NCBI GenBank assembly: GCA_965207565.1
Contig: CBDBMQ010000006.1
Location: forward strand, 1 to 64,000
Reading direction: 5' to 3'
DNA length: 64,000 nucleotides
Origin: Bin80 sp965207565
GTDB lineage: Bacteria; Bacteroidota; Rhodothermia; Rhodothermales; Bin80
In this document: positions 10,501-19,816 of the stretch, one piece after another
How the letters are laid out: each line of letters starts with the position of its first letter
Numbering within the stretch: the stretch's first letter is position 1
Translations under genes and position numbers: made by a program
Notes under the pieces: generated by a model
What the model saw: only the letters and a program-made list of their open reading frames with translations
Told to the model about the DNA's origin: nothing
Databases searched by the model: none

Positions 10501-10566
10501 CAGGAGGGCATAGAATGCCGTAACGGCAACGGGACGATTCAGGCAGGAAGCAATGAAGGTTTTCAT
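7519..10566 (-). CDS. RND efflux transporter, HAE1/AcrB family
   Basis: An inner-membrane proton-driven pump subunit of 1015 residues (AcrB-type proteins run about 1020-1050). It has the family architecture: an N-terminal TM helix (MKTFIASCLNRPVAVTAF), a periplasmic loop, a six-TM block with the proton-relay helix GMLVDNAIVVIEN, a second loop, and a closing six-TM block with GIVVNDAIIKTDF. The relay helix carries D-N rather than the D-D of AcrB, common in environmental HAE1 pumps. It lies 33 bp downstream of a membrane fusion protein gene on the same strand, so the two probably form an operon. Substrate cannot be predicted. No outer-membrane TolC-like factor is in the window. Confidence 0.93.
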   Translation of the reverse strand: MKTFIASCLNRPVAVTAFYALLLVLAVVAYVRLPVALLPDLRYPGLVVWTSYPDVPPDRVERAVTERIEQAVAGTAGLTRVTSRTLLGGSLVHMQFGWNSNLDLALLDVRENLDRLGDMFPREASRPAVLHLDPGDRPIMVIALRNRAEQQGNDRPEDLVELKRVGRDLIARRLEQLSDVARVQVTGGFERRIEVEIDPDQMIAYGISLSQIASELEGSNVALQGGVIRRGPFRYPVEISGEFKDTEDIAQTVISTRNNTPIRLRDVAQVRDGVAERRGLVRLDGAETLLLLVERKANANIVRAVEEIRTVLAALEEEYEQISLEVVVDESEFIQAAIGGVTQAVLLGGLLAILVLFAFLKRLRALLAAAVAVPLSMAVTLVFFEPLEVTFNLISLSGLALGAGMLVDNAIVVIENIARLREQGQSPLQAARNGASEVAGAITASTLTTIAVFLPITLVEGLAGRLFRDQSLAVVCSLLASLLVALTVVPLIVSRERQTTNQPVHKPDAGSRMLPRYEQALSWSLDHRWTVMMFCVFLLMGAGLLISNLPREVIPETEQGRVDVRITLPTDADLTMITSRASEIESQAKARGWADRVLADLGERDQARLDLDPRPPYEGDITLLLPPGQNADEVLLAIQSLDLPDDVSIKAQRVETQLEQLLAVSDADLLIDLVSEDRRDAEQVVGRVQQLLEARPELVNVRRTDAASVPTYQLTFNRDMMNRYGVHARTLTSYLEAGARGSEATTLKTVNEEVPIVLRSRHIDSIERLLSEQIPARDGLMPIGTFVTAESIPLPAALVRVEQSSVVRLTADIGQGYDLGRAMRAVTDVTSRTLPITVRSRVGGSVEVFQQSLFGVALSLALSLLLVYLILAAQFENLVQPLIILISVPLAAAGVAFVLGLTGQSINLMSLMGTVVLVGIVVNDAIIKTDFINQRRAAGSPIREAIMAAGHDRVRPILMTTITTVLGLLPLAMGFGQGAELRAPLAIAIIGGLTSASVLTLFVVPVLYSIFARMK

Positions 10567-10599
10567 ACCTGATCAAAAATAGACCAGTGAGGCAAAGCT

Positions 10600-11874
10600 T
10601 TAGCGAAGCCCTAGCTCCACCACTCTGGTAATTTCCACGGGGACATCATGTGCCAATGCATAGTTTCCCTGGACGACCAGGGAGTCTCCCGGCTCCACGA
10701 TACTGGGGGAATCTCCGCCGATAATTTCCGTGAAATTACCGGAACGCTCTCCTACGATCACGTACATCCAGTACGACCGTCCTCCTTTGACCAGAAAAAC
10801 AACTTCCCGGCCTTGCCGAACAATGACTGCTTCAGATGGAGCAACCATCCGATCCTGTAAACGATTCGTTTCCAGAGCTACATCCGCATATAGGCCAGAA
10901 ACGAGTCGACCATCTGGATTTCGAAGCGCTACGGTAATGCGTCCGGAACCGGTCTTGGGATCCACGGAAGGATTCACTGCATGCACATAACCCTGGAATA
11001 CTTCATCGCTGTAGCTTGGCACAACCACATTCGCGGTAACCCCAGGAATAACATGCACCAGATCCCCCTCAAGAACATCAACAGATACTTTCATCCGGTC
11101 ATCTTGAAGCAGTGTGAGAAGATGGACGCCCGCTCCGACATGCTGTCCCTCCTCCACTTGAAGATCTGCAACCCGGCCATTAAAGGGGGCAATGACCTGG
11201 GTACGCTCCAATTGCAGGCGTGCCTGCTCCACCTCTTGTTCCTGTTGTGTCAAATTGGTATACACGGCCGTTACAGCTTCACGTTGATTCCCGGCCAACA
11301 CATCCATCGCTTCGAAATGGCGACGAACATTATCAAGCTCCGTCTGTGTGATTGACCCTGCTGCAAACGCCTCCTCTGCGGTTTTCAACCGGATTCTAGC
11401 CTCTGCAAGCTTTGTCGTATCCGCCGCTTCCACCTCCCCGGCATTGCTAATTTGGACTGCATAGTCTGCGCGTGCCTTCAGAAGAGTTGCTTCGGCTGCG
11501 GCTAGACGAATTTTCGTTTCACGATTATCGAGACGCATTAAAACCTGGCCAGCCTGTATACGCTGCCCTTCTTCTACCGGCCGATCAAGAATTAACCCAC
11601 TGACCTCTGCACTGATTTTAGATTCACGCCATGGTGCCAAGTGCCCGGTCGCTTCTGCGCGGAGAGGAAATTCTCCCCGTTCCAATACCAGGATTTCAAC
11701 GGGGGCACGCGCAGGTTCTGGCTCCTCGGTCAGCTCCCGATCGCCATCTACTCCCTCGCCAACGACAGCAGGCCATATTCCATACAAAATCAGGCCGGTT
11801 GTCGCCAATGCCAAGATCAGGCCGAAAATATGCCATGGCTTAATCCTGCGTGGTGAACGAGATCTATCCGCCAT
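10600..11874 (-). CDS. RND pump membrane fusion protein (HlyD/AcrA-type adaptor)
   Basis: A 424-residue periplasmic adaptor. An N-terminal anchor helix spans about residues 13-32, followed by a lipoyl/biotinyl-like half (GHLAPWRESKISAEVSG ... GQVLMRLDN). Next comes an alpha-hairpin of Ala/Glu-rich heptads (about 115-215), the second lipoyl half (VIAPFNGRVADLQVEEGQ) and a beta-barrel/membrane-proximal domain. It would connect the inner-membrane pump to an outer-membrane channel. It is first in a minus-strand operon with the 7519-10566 pump and faces a second pump gene across a 170-bp divergent gap, so it may serve both. Confidence 0.92.
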   Translation of the reverse strand: MADRSRSPRRIKPWHIFGLILALATTGLILYGIWPAVVGEGVDGDRELTEEPEPARAPVEILVLERGEFPLRAEATGHLAPWRESKISAEVSGLILDRPVEEGQRIQAGQVLMRLDNRETKIRLAAAEATLLKARADYAVQISNAGEVEAADTTKLAEARIRLKTAEEAFAAGSITQTELDNVRRHFEAMDVLAGNQREAVTAVYTNLTQQEQEVEQARLQLERTQVIAPFNGRVADLQVEEGQHVGAGVHLLTLLQDDRMKVSVDVLEGDLVHVIPGVTANVVVPSYSDEVFQGYVHAVNPSVDPKTGSGRITVALRNPDGRLVSGLYADVALETNRLQDRMVAPSEAVIVRQGREVVFLVKGGRSYWMYVIVGERSGNFTEIIGGDSPSIVEPGDSLVVQGNYALAHDVPVEITRVVELGLR

Positions 11875-12044
11875 ATGCTAATAATGATTCCTGGTCGAGC
11901 AAGGTGTCTCGGGAAAATAAACGTGCCAGAGATTCTAGGAATTGAGTAAAACGAATAATTTAATCTGTGTTTCTAACCACCTAGGAACTCTACTATCTTT
12001 AGTACAGTTGGTTCAGCCTACTGGACTACTCCATTTGATCCCTC
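11875..12044. promoter_or_regulatory. divergent promoter region of the two RND units
   Basis: This 170-bp AT-rich gap separates the start of the fusion-protein gene (minus) from the start of the second RND pump (plus), so promoters for both directions must lie here or very close. I do not see an operator palindrome or consensus boxes strong enough to name. Confidence 0.4.
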
Positions 12045-15000
12045 ATGCTCAGTAAGAGTACGGCAGGTCTTCTCAAACGACCCATCGCTGTGATTTCCTG
12101 GTGTACTGCCATCGTCCTCGCCGGGATCTGGGCTGCTCTGGATATTCCAATTGAATACTCTCCCAATACGGAACTGCCCCGTGTGAGCATTTCAGCGATT
12201 TGGCCGGGGGCCTCACCAAGGCAAGTGGAGAGATATGTCACTGCACCCATTGAGCGCGAGATCCAAACAGTCCCCGGGATCGCTGAAATCAACAGTATCT
12301 CATCCGAAGGTCGTTCCCACATACAAATTCAGGTGGATGAAGATGTTGACCTAGGCACCTTCAGTACGCAGATTGGAGAAAACCTGACCCTACTCAGAGA
12401 TCGTCTGCCCGAAAACGTTTCTCCCCGTCTGACCAAGGAAATTCCAGAAGCATTTCGTGATGTTCAGGGATTTATGACCTTACGGCTGATCGGCCCCTAT
12501 AGTCCGGATGAACTCAGAAAAACGGCCGATGAACTCCTGAAACCCAAATTCGAGAGTTTGCCTGGCATTGATTTGGTTGAGGTTACCGGTGGTAGTGAAC
12601 GTGAGCTTTTGATTTCATTGGAACCGGACCGGCTTGATGCCTATGGGATTGAATATGGCGATGTGATGCAACAGGTGGGCTCGTCATTGCAAGATCATGT
12701 GTTTGGTCGAATGGATGCTCAGGGCAGAGGGCATCTGATGATGAATCGACCGGAGCTTGACCTGAATCGCCTGTCTTCCATCATCGTCAGTCAAAGCGGG
12801 TCCGGGGAGCTCCCTGTCCGTCTTGATCAGGTTGCCAGCCTGAAACTGGGCCCCGCGCCCCGCCTCAGTATTCGGCGCATTGACGGACTCAATGCAGTGG
12901 CATTGGATCTGGAGCGTACTCGCGGGTCTCATATTGTCGATGTTGCAGAGACGGTCTATGATCGAATTGAGGATATACGAGAATCTCTGCCGGAAGGAGG
13001 GAGACTGCTAGTAGTCTTGGATCGCACCGAAGATGTCCGGGAATTGCTGGATGACTTGACCTTACGTGGCGGAATCGGACTCATCCTGGTGACCCTCGTG
13101 CTACTCTTCATGCTCAAAAGCGTGCGTGCAACGGTCATTGTGCTATTCAGCGTTGCCGTAGCCCTTGCACCTTCCCTCGCATTATTCAGGTTCTTTGATC
13201 TATCTCTGAACATCATTACACTCGCGGGACTGGTGCTGGTGTTTGGCCTCCTCATTGACAACAGTGTCGTCGTCGTTGAACAGCTCCTTTTACAACAGCA
13301 AAAACTCCTTGCACGCGGAATGCGAGGACTGGAGTTGCATGTCGCACGCACACAAGCAGCCTTGAAAGCGGTCTGGCTACCACTTCTGGGCGGCACATTG
13401 AGTACCATGGCGGTCATGCTTCCGCTGGTTTATTTGAGCGGAGATTTGCGTGATTTGTTTTTGCCTTTTGGGGTTCTGGTGAGCATTACACTTCTGATCT
13501 CGTTAATCAGTGCGGTCGCTTTTGTGCCGGTAGTGGTGCGTTTCCTACCACCAAAAGTTGAAAAACCAGAATGGAAGTGGCTCAGGCGAGCTGTTGCCAT
13601 GCCCTACCGTCTGGTTGCACGCTTCCCCAAGAGTACGCTGGTTGCCTTGATTTTACTGCTTGGGGTTCCAATATGGAAGCTCCCCATGCAATTTAACGAG
13701 CCTCGATTAGGATGGTCAAGCGAGGTCAAGGAGCGTTTTGCCAATATCTATAATGCTTCGTTGGGGGCTCCCATCGTCCAAACTGGCAGACAGTACATTG
13801 ACCCACTGACGGGCGGAGTCCTGCGGCCTTTCTTTCGAACAGTGTCCTTCTATAAACCCTGGAGTTATCCTGAACGCACAAGCATCTACGTGAGACTAAG
13901 CTTTCCCAAGGGAAATACCATTGAGCGAAGTGACTCTATCATTGCGAACTTTGAACAGATGGCCTTAGCGGAAGAGAGTGTCTATCGAACCGATGTAAGG
14001 ATCAGTGAAGACTATGCCTACTTGAATATAGAATTCGAAAAAGGCTCCTTAACGACCCCTGGTCCCTACATTCTCCAGCGAAAATTGGTTGGACGCGCCA
14101 TTTTACTCGGAGGCATGTCCGTATCCGTGGGGGAAATTATTCCCGATACAGGATATTACAGTGGAGGAGGTGGAGGAATCAGTGGAGCAAGCGTACGCCT
14201 ATATGGCCCCAATTATGAAGATCTGGATTTGCTCGTTCATCAATTTGGAGACTTTGTCAAACGTAAGAGTCGCCGGGTTCAAGGGGTTGACCTGAATGCG
14301 ATGGGGCGTTCATGGATCCGGAGCCAGGCCCGCCAAGTACTTCAATTTGAATGGACTGCAGATGCGACTGCAAGGACGGGGGCGGATGCCTACTGGATTA
14401 ATCATCGCATGCGGCCTTACTTCGAAACGACACATCCACGCTGGCGAGCCGATATAGCAGGAGATTCACGGGTCCCCATTCGCCTGATTATCAATGATGC
14501 CGCGAATCTTGACGTTGACCGCATTACGCAACGCCCCTTGGTGGTCAGCGATAGCTCCCTTCTCAGACTTGCAGGAGTAGCTGATTACAAAATCGTTGAG
14601 ATGGCGGCGGAAATCGAACGGGAAGATCAACAGTATGTACGGCGGATCAGCGTGGATTTTCGTGGTCCGTTCGACATGAGGCGGAGGTTTATCGAGAATG
14701 CACTGGCTACGTTTCCCATTCCGCCCGGATATCGAATTGAGAGTGGGTATGACTACTTTTTCACCGAAGAGACCAAGCGTGCTTTCGGTTGGGTATTTGC
14801 AGCAACCATCTTACTTGTGTTCCTGGTCACTGCATCCGTGTTTGAGTCCTGGCGTCTGCCTCTGGTCGTCATGCTGAGCGTTCCGTTGGCTGCGGTGGGG
14901 GTCTGTCTCGGCTTCATGATTGCTAAGGCCAGCTTCGTGGAGGGTGCCTTCATTGGAAGTGTACTCCTGATCGGGATTGCCGTGAACGACAGTATTCTTT

Positions 15001-15308
15001 TGACGGATCGCTTTCGGCAATTACAACTAGCCCGCCCCTATGGGAAGTCTTCCATTCTGGCCCGCTTAGCGGTTCGTGAACGGTTGCGTCCGATGTGGAC
15101 AACGACCCTGACCAGTGGCGCTGCAATGTTACCCCTTCTGGTTTTTCCAAATAATGATGATTTCTGGATTGGTCTGGCAGTCACGGTCACGGCAGGGCTT
15201 CTGGCATCTACACTGCTGTCGCCTCTGGCTTCCGTTGCCATGTTGTCACTTTTCAAACGGAAACCACTACCGAGTGGCACTGGCACAGTCGCGCCCCTCC
15301 CCACATAA
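12045..15308 (+). CDS. second RND transporter, HAE1-like
   Basis: A 1087-residue RND pump, slightly longer than AcrB, clearly distinct from the 7519-10566 pump. It starts with the usual TM1 (KRPIAVISWCTAIVLAGIW) and then the conserved porter-loop pattern (WPGASPRQVERYVTAPIE). The first TM block holds LLIDNSVVVVEQ and the second VNDSILLTDRF, the helices carrying the proton-relay residues. The periplasmic segments contain a Gly-rich loop (YYSGGGGGISG, about residue 705). It has no adaptor of its own on this strand; the divergent fusion protein is the obvious partner. Export function is known for the family, substrate unknown. Confidence 0.9.
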   Translation: MLSKSTAGLLKRPIAVISWCTAIVLAGIWAALDIPIEYSPNTELPRVSISAIWPGASPRQVERYVTAPIEREIQTVPGIAEINSISSEGRSHIQIQVDEDVDLGTFSTQIGENLTLLRDRLPENVSPRLTKEIPEAFRDVQGFMTLRLIGPYSPDELRKTADELLKPKFESLPGIDLVEVTGGSERELLISLEPDRLDAYGIEYGDVMQQVGSSLQDHVFGRMDAQGRGHLMMNRPELDLNRLSSIIVSQSGSGELPVRLDQVASLKLGPAPRLSIRRIDGLNAVALDLERTRGSHIVDVAETVYDRIEDIRESLPEGGRLLVVLDRTEDVRELLDDLTLRGGIGLILVTLVLLFMLKSVRATVIVLFSVAVALAPSLALFRFFDLSLNIITLAGLVLVFGLLIDNSVVVVEQLLLQQQKLLARGMRGLELHVARTQAALKAVWLPLLGGTLSTMAVMLPLVYLSGDLRDLFLPFGVLVSITLLISLISAVAFVPVVVRFLPPKVEKPEWKWLRRAVAMPYRLVARFPKSTLVALILLLGVPIWKLPMQFNEPRLGWSSEVKERFANIYNASLGAPIVQTGRQYIDPLTGGVLRPFFRTVSFYKPWSYPERTSIYVRLSFPKGNTIERSDSIIANFEQMALAEESVYRTDVRISEDYAYLNIEFEKGSLTTPGPYILQRKLVGRAILLGGMSVSVGEIIPDTGYYSGGGGGISGASVRLYGPNYEDLDLLVHQFGDFVKRKSRRVQGVDLNAMGRSWIRSQARQVLQFEWTADATARTGADAYWINHRMRPYFETTHPRWRADIAGDSRVPIRLIINDAANLDVDRITQRPLVVSDSSLLRLAGVADYKIVEMAAEIEREDQQYVRRISVDFRGPFDMRRRFIENALATFPIPPGYRIESGYDYFFTEETKRAFGWVFAATILLVFLVTASVFESWRLPLVVMLSVPLAAVGVCLGFMIAKASFVEGAFIGSVLLIGIAVNDSILLTDRFRQLQLARPYGKSSILARLAVRERLRPMWTTTLTSGAAMLPLLVFPNNDDFWIGLAVTVTAGLLASTLLSPLASVAMLSLFKRKPLPSGTGTVAPLPT

Positions 15309-15335
15309 TCAGCCAGATATTTTCTGGACTTCGGG

Positions 15336-16340
15336 TTACAAGCCCCCATATGGAGCGGTCATTGCCCTAACCTCTCCAAGCGTAGGCATAAAGTTGGCAC
15401 ATCCATGTCTGGTCACAACCATTGCACCGCAGGCATTGGCAAGACGAACGGCACGAACGCAGGGCCAATCCTTGACCAGTCCATAGATAAACCCTGCCGC
15501 AAACGCATCGCCAGCCCCAAGAATATTCTGCACTTCGACGGGGAAGCCCGGCACTTCAACCGGTGCCACTCCCCGCTCATGAATCCGGGCACCTTCCGCC
15601 CCGCATTTTTCGATCACAAGTCGGGGGCCGAGGGCTAACAGTATGGAAATCGCACGATCCACATTCCCCTCCACACGGGCATCCGATATCTGTTGGTCGG
15701 TAAGTTGAACTTGGTCAGGATTTTCTAGCACCGCCGCGTTGATCTCATCCTGGGTACCAATTACGATCTCTACATTGCGCATAGCCGTTCGAATTGAAAC
15801 ACCAAAGGCCCGGGCATCGTGCCATTGATCTGGACGAAAATCAAGATCAAGAATAACGGATACACCAGATTCATTGGCCCGCTCCGCAGCATACAAGGTT
15901 GCGCTTCGACTGGATTCTTGGGCAAGGTTCGTGCCTGCAAACTCAAAGACACGTGTCTGTGTGATCGGAATCGCCTGGACATCATCAATGCTGAGCGCAT
16001 TATCTGCACAGTTGTCCCTGTAATAGACCAGTGGAAAACGATCCGGTGGTTCAATCCCTAAGATGACCGCACTCGTACGGCGGTTAGGTTTCCGGGGAAT
16101 GTATTTAGTTTCCACTCCCTCGTCTTTCAGGAAGTCCAGTATAAAGTCCCCAACTGGATCTTCGCCGACTGCGGTGAGCAGTGCGACGTTCAAGCCGAGT
16201 CGACATGTGCCTACAGAAATGTTTGTTGGCGAGCCTCCAACATAGGCTGCGAAGCTGGATATCTGCGAGAATGGCGCCCCAATATCTTTCGAATACAGAT
16301 CAATGGATGAGCGCCCCATCGCAATCAAATCATACTGCAT
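15336..16340 (-). CDS. iolC: PfkB-family sugar kinase, 5-dehydro-2-deoxygluconokinase (IolC-like)
   Basis: A ribokinase/PfkB-fold kinase of 334 residues. The N-terminus, DLIAMGRSSIDLYSKDIG, is the typical IolC opening, followed by the GGSPTNIS substrate-binding loop. The catalytic/anion-hole motif GAGDAF is at about 275-280. IolC phosphorylates 5-dehydro-2-deoxy-D-gluconate in myo-inositol breakdown. No other iol gene is in the window, so a related 2-keto-3-deoxy sugar kinase role cannot be excluded. Convergent with the RND pump (27-bp gap). Confidence 0.82.
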   Translation of the reverse strand: MQYDLIAMGRSSIDLYSKDIGAPFSQISSFAAYVGGSPTNISVGTCRLGLNVALLTAVGEDPVGDFILDFLKDEGVETKYIPRKPNRRTSAVILGIEPPDRFPLVYYRDNCADNALSIDDVQAIPITQTRVFEFAGTNLAQESSRSATLYAAERANESGVSVILDLDFRPDQWHDARAFGVSIRTAMRNVEIVIGTQDEINAAVLENPDQVQLTDQQISDARVEGNVDRAISILLALGPRLVIEKCGAEGARIHERGVAPVEVPGFPVEVQNILGAGDAFAAGFIYGLVKDWPCVRAVRLANACGAMVVTRHGCANFMPTLGEVRAMTAPYGGL

Positions 16341-16445
16341 CCAAATACTTGATCAAGTTCATCGGGCAAAGGAACAGATTATTCCTGACAGGAGCATAAA
16401 GAAGCCGATTCTGGCAATTACTCTATGGTCCACACTTTCAAGGTC

Positions 16446-17831
16446 TTAGGCACTCTCCATGTTTTGATACTTCTCCGCGATCCGCAGGGCCATCTCCAAT
16501 GATTGACTCACATTCAATCGGGGATCTACCGTCGAATGATAACGCTGATTTAGGTCTTCTTCCTCTACACCGCTTGCTCCCCCGACACATTCTGTAACAT
16601 CTTCTCCGGTCAGTTCAAAATGAACACCTCCTAAAATGGTTTTCATGCGAGCATGCATGTCAATCACTGCTTCCAATTCAGCCAAGATATTCTCAAACTT
16701 TCGCGTCTTTATTCCATTGGTTGCTGTTTCTGTATTTCCATGCATTGGATCACAGCACCATAATACATTCAACCCCGCACGCTGGACAGCCTCAATCAAA
16801 CGTGGCAAGGCATCCCCGACTTTCGCAGCTCCCATGCGCGTAATTATGGTCAGTCGGCCGGGGGCATTTGTAGGATTCAAGAACCGCACCAGGGGAATCA
16901 GGTCACTGGGGACCATCTCATGGCTGACCTTAATCCCAACCGGGTTGCGTATCCCTCGCATATACTCTACATGCGCACTATCCTCAAAGAGCGTCCGTTT
17001 CCCAATCCAGGGTAGATGTGTTGATAAGTTGTAGACTCCATTGGCATGCGCAACCTCCCTCGTGAGCGCCTCCTCATACGGAAGATGGAGCGCCTCATGG
17101 CTCGTATAGAAGGTAACACGCCCCAATCCGCTAATTGGATGGTCGGACACCGTTTTGGCAAAATTCAATGCTCTGCGAATTTTACTGATAATGGTCTGAT
17201 AACTCTGGATATAAGGCTCTTCTTGAGCGAAGCTCAGGTTCCAGTTTTTTGCATTATGAAGATCCGCAAACCCCGCGTCTGCCAATGCACGTACAAGGTT
17301 GAGTTGAACTGCAGAGTGGTAATATGCCTGCATGAGGCGCTGGGGGTCCGGCATTCGCGCTTCCGTGGTAAATGCAGGTGCATTAATGTTATCTCCCCGA
17401 TACGAAGGGAGCGAGACTCCATCACGGGTTTCATGTGAATCACTCCGGGGCTTCGCGTACTGGCCGGCAAAGCGCCCGATACGGAGTACCGGCATCTGCA
17501 AGCCATAGATCAGGATCACACTCATCTGAAGCAGAATCTTGAGGCGATTCTTGATCAATTCCACTCTACAATCCTCAAATCGCTCTGCACAATCTCCGCC
17601 CTGAAGAAGGAACCTACGCCCGGCAGCGGCCTCTGCAAGTCGGTTGCGCAAGGCTTCAATCTCCCAGGAAGTAACCAGAGCAGGCTGTTGTTTTAACTGA
17701 TTGAGAACGCCTGTGAGGTGCTCCTCATCCGCATAGACAACCTGCTGAATGGCATTCTTTTTTCGCCAGGATGCAGGAGACCAGCCTGACGGCAAGCCGT
17801 TCATCTGTTTTGGTTTTATCTCTTCCATCAA
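16446..17831 (-). CDS. aroF: class II 3-deoxy-7-phosphoheptulonate (DAHP) synthase
   Basis: First enzyme of the shikimate pathway (PEP + erythrose-4-phosphate to DAHP), plant-like class II type. Family hallmarks include LLQGGDCAERF near residue 70, the KPRSDS...SYRGDNIN stretch around 125-152, the RMGAAKVGD region and the CDPMHGNTE metal/PEP site. Length, 461 residues, is normal. The 24-residue opening, rich in Lys and Trp, matches the family's short N-terminal arm. It is monocistronic-looking, with about 70 bp to the next minus-strand gene. Confidence 0.94.
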   Translation of the reverse strand: MMEEIKPKQMNGLPSGWSPASWRKKNAIQQVVYADEEHLTGVLNQLKQQPALVTSWEIEALRNRLAEAAAGRRFLLQGGDCAERFEDCRVELIKNRLKILLQMSVILIYGLQMPVLRIGRFAGQYAKPRSDSHETRDGVSLPSYRGDNINAPAFTTEARMPDPQRLMQAYYHSAVQLNLVRALADAGFADLHNAKNWNLSFAQEEPYIQSYQTIISKIRRALNFAKTVSDHPISGLGRVTFYTSHEALHLPYEEALTREVAHANGVYNLSTHLPWIGKRTLFEDSAHVEYMRGIRNPVGIKVSHEMVPSDLIPLVRFLNPTNAPGRLTIITRMGAAKVGDALPRLIEAVQRAGLNVLWCCDPMHGNTETATNGIKTRKFENILAELEAVIDMHARMKTILGGVHFELTGEDVTECVGGASGVEEEDLNQRYHSTVDPRLNVSQSLEMALRIAEKYQNMESA

Positions 17832-17903
17832 TGAAGTGGGGGCACTTGGTGGAGAATGACCGTTTTACGATACAAGGCCGTGGCCAGAGATGAAGGTCGT
17901 ATC

Positions 17904-18269
17904 CTAGATTGCACGGGCTGCCCGATGACGATCACGCATGCGCTCGCGTTGTTCGCGGATCTGGCGTTCAATCGCCTCAAGAGCCTCACTCACTGCCGAG
18001 CGAACGGAATCCTGTGTCCGGGATGCCACAATATTTGCCGGCTTACAGTACACCACTACGCGAGCCTTATATTCTGCATGCTTATTGGCTCCACTGACAC
18101 ACTCGATGGCGACGGAAACACCGGCAATATCACGGTGACCACGCGCCAACTTATGAATCCGTGTTTCAATTGCATCTTTGTCCCGCTGGCGAAGATGCGC
18201 ACTGTCTGCATAATACTCGATAGTAAATTCGGGGGAGTAGGTGTGTGTGCTGACTGTGTCGGATGCCAT
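17904..18269 (-). CDS. ribosome hibernation/associated inhibitor (HPF/RaiA family, short form)
   Basis: A 121-residue protein of the sigma-54 modulation/S30EA fold (beta-alpha-beta-beta-beta-alpha). The pattern HLRQRDKDAIETRIHKLAR, then SVAIECV and YKARVVVYC, then a basic C-terminal helix (AIERQIREQRERMRDRHR) matches short HPF/RaiA proteins. These bind the decoding centre of 30S subunits and silence or dimerise ribosomes in stationary phase. There is no C-terminal dimerisation domain of long HPF. Nothing in the neighbourhood refines the role. Confidence 0.82.
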   Translation of the reverse strand: MASDTVSTHTYSPEFTIEYYADSAHLRQRDKDAIETRIHKLARGHRDIAGVSVAIECVSGANKHAEYKARVVVYCKPANIVASRTQDSVRSAVSEALEAIERQIREQRERMRDRHRAARAI

Positions 18270-18301
18270 GTGATAGAGTTTAAGTTGGTGATAAATATAA
18301 C

Positions 18302-19816
18302 CTAAGGCAGATTCCCGTAAATAGCACTATACTTTTGACGTATGTACTTAAGCCAGGAATCTGCACTGATAGTCCCGTTTGTAAGCCATTCGATAATCTC
18401 AGTCGCGGACAACTTGCGCCCCCAATGATACACATTCGTTTGTAACCATTCACGAAGAGGACCAAACTCCCCTCGCGCAATCTGATCATCAAGGTCTTTC
18501 AATATCGACCTGGCCTGTGTAAATATTTGAGCAGACATTAGATTCCCCAACGCATACGTGGGGAAATACCCGATTGCTCCCAATGCCCAGTGTATGTCCT
18601 GAAGCACCCCCTCTGTATCACTTTCTGGTTGGATCCCCAGGTATCCCTCCATTCGATCAAACCAGAGCCCAGGCAGTTCCTGTACGGATACGTTTTCCTC
18701 CAGGAGCATCATTTCAAGTTCAAATCGAAGCATAATGTGCAAATTATAGGTTACCTCATCTGCTTCTACACGGATCGGAGAGGGGCTGACTCGGTTAATC
18801 GCCTGATAGAATTCTCCCCCCGAGATGTCCCCTAACTGCCTTTTGAAACGCTGCTGTAAATCACGATAATAACAGGTCCAAAACGCTTCGCTTCTGCCGA
18901 CCTGATTTTCCCAAAGCCGGGATTGCGATTCATGGATTCCAAGTGATGTCCCCTGAGCGAGAAACGTACCTTCAAGCTCTGGATCAATGCCTTGTTCATA
19001 CATGCCATGCCCCGCTTCGTGTAAAGAGCTGAAAAGACCCGATATCAGGTTACGTTCGTGGATACGTGTCGTTAAGCGTACATCATTGATAGAGAATGAG
19101 GTGCTGAATGGGTGCACGGATGTATCTTGGCGCCCCCGCTGAAAATCAAACCCGATATCCCGAAGAATTTCCATCCCAAAGTCCCACTGGATATCCGCAT
19201 CATAGGAAAAGTGAAGGAATTTATCGTCGGGCTGTGGAGCTTCTGAAATTGCCTGTACGATCGGGACCAGCTTCGTACGTAAATCCTCGAAAACATATTT
19301 TATCTGGGCTGAAGTAGCATCAGGTTCATATTCATCTAAAAGTGCGTCATAAGGGTGATCCGAGTAGCCAATTGCCTCGGCCTTCTGAATGCAGAGTCCA
19401 ATAACTCTTTCCAGGTCATCCGCAAACTTGCCAAAGTCATTTTCACTGAACGCCTGCGCCCATGAGGCTTTGGCTTTCGATGTAACCTGGGCAATTTCAC
19501 CCACTAGATCAGGGGATAATTTGCAGGCACGGGAAAAATCGCGCTCAGTGACACGCACAAGACTTGCCTGAAACCCCATAGGATCCTCCTCTACCCCATT
19601 CAAACGCTCAAGCAACTCGCCTGTCCGATCCCGGACAAATATCTCATGTGATGTTGAGTAGAGCGTTGCAACCTGCTGGGATCGCGCCTTTGTTGCCCCT
19701 GTCGGCATGTAGGTCTCTTGATCCCATTCCAGCAGTGACGCAGCAGCTTGAAGATCACATACCGTACGAACAATTTTGAGCAGTTCCTCAAAATCAGATT
19801 CGCGTGTCGAATGCAT
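18302..19816 (-). CDS. M32 family carboxypeptidase (thermostable carboxypeptidase 1/Taq type)
   Basis: A metallocarboxypeptidase of 504 residues, the usual length for M32. It has the zinc-binding HEAGH motif (residues 266-270), the downstream HESQSR motif (295-300) with the third ligand, and the conserved DVRLTTR stretch (245-251). The N-terminal helical lid (LLEWDQETYMP) is typical. It removes C-terminal residues from peptides in the cytoplasm; there is no signal peptide. It is followed 32 bp later by the hibernation factor gene on the same strand. Confidence 0.94.
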   Translation of the reverse strand: MHSTRESDFEELLKIVRTVCDLQAAASLLEWDQETYMPTGATKARSQQVATLYSTSHEIFVRDRTGELLERLNGVEEDPMGFQASLVRVTERDFSRACKLSPDLVGEIAQVTSKAKASWAQAFSENDFGKFADDLERVIGLCIQKAEAIGYSDHPYDALLDEYEPDATSAQIKYVFEDLRTKLVPIVQAISEAPQPDDKFLHFSYDADIQWDFGMEILRDIGFDFQRGRQDTSVHPFSTSFSINDVRLTTRIHERNLISGLFSSLHEAGHGMYEQGIDPELEGTFLAQGTSLGIHESQSRLWENQVGRSEAFWTCYYRDLQQRFKRQLGDISGGEFYQAINRVSPSPIRVEADEVTYNLHIMLRFELEMMLLEENVSVQELPGLWFDRMEGYLGIQPESDTEGVLQDIHWALGAIGYFPTYALGNLMSAQIFTQARSILKDLDDQIARGEFGPLREWLQTNVYHWGRKLSATEIIEWLTNGTISADSWLKYIRQKYSAIYGNLP

